Shown: one piece after another, positions 14,698 through 15,721 of the stretch | How the letters are laid out: every line of letters starts with the position of its first letter | Numbering within the stretch: the stretch's first letter is position 1 | Source of the DNA: CAYXSX01 sp964493095 | GTDB taxonomy: Bacteria > Pseudomonadota > Alphaproteobacteria > Micavibrionales > Micavibrionaceae | Reading direction: 5' to 3' | Assembly (NCBI GenBank): GCA_964493095.1 | Contig: CAZBNG010000050.1 | Coordinates: 1-15,721, forward strand | DNA: 15,721 bases | Program-made: the position numbers and the translations under genes | The notes under the pieces: model-generated | What the model saw: the letters and a program-made list of their open reading frames with translations, nothing else | Told to the model about the DNA's origin: nothing | Database searches by the model: none

Positions 14698-14712
14698 GAA
14701 CAAGAAGAGAAC
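14698..14712 (-). promoter_or_regulatory. LexA operator (SOS box) of recA
   Basis: The minus strand reads GTTCTCTTCTTGTTC here: two GTTC direct repeats separated by exactly 7 nt. This is the known alphaproteobacterial LexA-binding motif GTTC-N7-GTTC. It lies just upstream of the -35 of the recA promoter and 1 nt beyond the stop codon of the cckA gene. Position and exact match make LexA control of recA likely; the lexA gene is not in the window. Confidence 0.75.
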
Positions 14713-14713
14713 C

Positions 14714-15721
14714 CTATTCTTCAAGAACCTCTTTCACCTTCGCGGCGAGCTGTTTGAGAGTAAAGGGTTTAGGCAGGAAGAAAATATTTTCGCCCATATG
14801 GTCCTTTAACTTGTCCTCGGTATAACCGGACATGAAGATGATCTTGATATCGGGACTGTCTTCACGCACGCGCTGCGCCAGGGTCGGGCCGTCTATACCG
14901 GGCATGACCACATCGGTAACCAACAGATCGATCGGCTTTCCTTCAAGACCTTTAAGCACATCTAAGGCCGCCTCCCCGCTTTCAGCGGCAAGAACATCGT
15001 ACCCTTTATTCGTCAGGGCGCGCATGGAGAAGGTGCGCACGGCATCTTCATCTTCCACAAGCAGTATACGCTCCGTGCCGGTAAGGTCACCAGCTGATTC
15101 CGTTTCATGGCCAGCCTCCTGCCCGGCCGCTTCCTCTTCCGCTTCACTTACGCGCGGGAGGTAGATAAGGAAACTTGTTCCTTTTTTAATCTTGCTTTCG
15201 ACGTGAAGATATCCGCCAGTCTGACGGATAATGCCATACACCGTTGAAAGCCCAAGCCCCGTACCCTGCCCCACTTTCTTGGTGGTAAAGAACGGTTCGA
15301 AAATGCGATCAAGAATCTCCTTTGGAATTCCTGTCCCCGTATCCGTCACCTTTATCAAAACCCAGTGACCGGGCGGCATCTCTTCCGTCCCCAGTTTCTT
15401 CGCCTTTTTATTTACAAAATTTTCCGTTTCGATCGTAAGCTTGCCGCCGCCTTCCATGGCATCGCGGGCGTTCACGGCAAGATTGATAAGCACCTGTTCC
15501 ATCTGCCCTTCATCAACTTTTACAAGCCCAAGGTCATGCCCGTGGCGTAAGTCGAGTTCTATGTTCGCTCCGATCAGGCGGCGGATCAGATGAGATACCT
15601 CCGTCAGGATATCCGTAACATCATGAACTCTGGGGCGCAGTGTCTGCTGGCGTGAGAACGCTAGAAGCTGGCGCACGAGATTAGCCGCACGGTTGGAGTT
15701 CTGCTTGATCTGCATAATGTC
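14714..15721 (-). CDS. cckA: Hybrid histidine kinase CckA (3' part, cut by window edge)
   Basis: The C-terminal 335 or so residues of a hybrid kinase closely resembling CckA, the cell-cycle kinase that feeds phosphate through ChpT to CtrA and CpdR. The visible part starts in the dimerisation domain just after the His (QIKQNSNRAANLVRQLLAFSR-like stretch). Counting from the methionine at 15715, it then has the N box INLAVNARDAM (77-87), G1 VTDTGTGI (123-130), EPFFTTKKVGQGTGLGL (140-156), and a receiver with ILLVEDEDAVR (217-227), phospho-acceptor D268 in LLVTDVVMPG and K316 in LPKPF. The true start, transmembrane and PAS parts and the phospho-His lie beyond base 15721. The stop is TAG at 14716-14714, one base before the recA LexA box. 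No terminator separates it from the recA control region. The call as CckA rather than a paralogue rests on the near-diagnostic RAANLVRQLLAFSR-QTL-P segment. Confidence 0.88.
   Translation of the reverse strand, partial: DIMQIKQNSNRAANLVRQLLAFSRQQTLRPRVHDVTDILTEVSHLIRRLIGANIELDLRHGHDLGLVKVDEGQMEQVLINLAVNARDAMEGGGKLTIETENFVNKKAKKLGTEEMPPGHWVLIKVTDTGTGIPKEILDRIFEPFFTTKKVGQGTGLGLSTVYGIIRQTGGYLHVESKIKKGTSFLIYLPRVSEAEEEAAGQEAGHETESAGDLTGTERILLVEDEDAVRTFSMRALTNKGYDVLAAESGEAALDVLKGLEGKPIDLLVTDVVMPGIDGPTLAQRVREDSPDIKIIFMSGYTEDKLKDHMGENIFFLPKPFTLKQLAAKVKEVLEE

Overview
The window reads as ordinary, gene-dense chromosome of an alphaproteobacterium with roughly balanced base composition. The clues are the CckA-type hybrid kinase, a GTTC-N7-GTTC LexA operator upstream of recA, the DUF1285 / MoxR / DUF58 / DUF4159 cluster typical of that class, and the dapA-smpB pair. 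I cannot name a genus. A Rhodospirillales- or Micavibrio-like lineage is a guess from protein flavour only.

Layout. (1) 19-447, minus: a DUF1285 protein, divergent from (2) 501-7201, plus: a tight four-gene operon made of a MoxR-type AAA+ ATPase, a DUF58 protein, a BatA-N/DUF4159 membrane protein and a membrane-anchored vWA/GATase-like protein. Gaps in the operon are +2, -4 and +1 nt. (3) 7205-9802, minus: a LuxR/NarL-type response regulator followed after 18 nt by a membrane hybrid histidine kinase, convergent with the operon across 3 bp. (4) 9963-11960, minus: a periplasmic Slt-type lytic transglycosylase whose start abuts that of (5) dapA, which overlaps smpB by 8 bp and ends in a hairpin terminator. 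(6) recA on the minus strand, convergent with smpB, with a complete control region (LexA box, sigma70-like promoter, leader hairpin, strong Shine-Dalgarno). (7) The 3' two thirds or so of cckA, cut by the window edge, upstream of recA on the same strand.

How they work together. The MoxR operon probably builds an inner-membrane chaperone/assembly machine. MoxR ATPases act on vWA-domain partners, and three partner proteins sit directly downstream, but only the last keeps an intact MIDAS motif. The kinase/regulator pair is probably a dedicated two-component system of unknown signal. The lytic transglycosylase and dapA both bear on peptidoglycan: one cleaves it, the other makes the precursor of its diaminopimelate. 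SmpB is the tmRNA partner in ribosome rescue. RecA and CckA link DNA damage response and cell-cycle control, and the recA operator lies immediately after the cckA stop codon.

No tRNA, rRNA, CRISPR array, insertion sequence or phage gene was seen, and no gene-free stretch exceeds about 160 bp. I did not find a clearly new system. The best leads are the vWA proteins with degenerate metal sites, the recA control region, the abutting divergent starts at 11960/11961, and the inverted repeat flanking the regulator promoter region.
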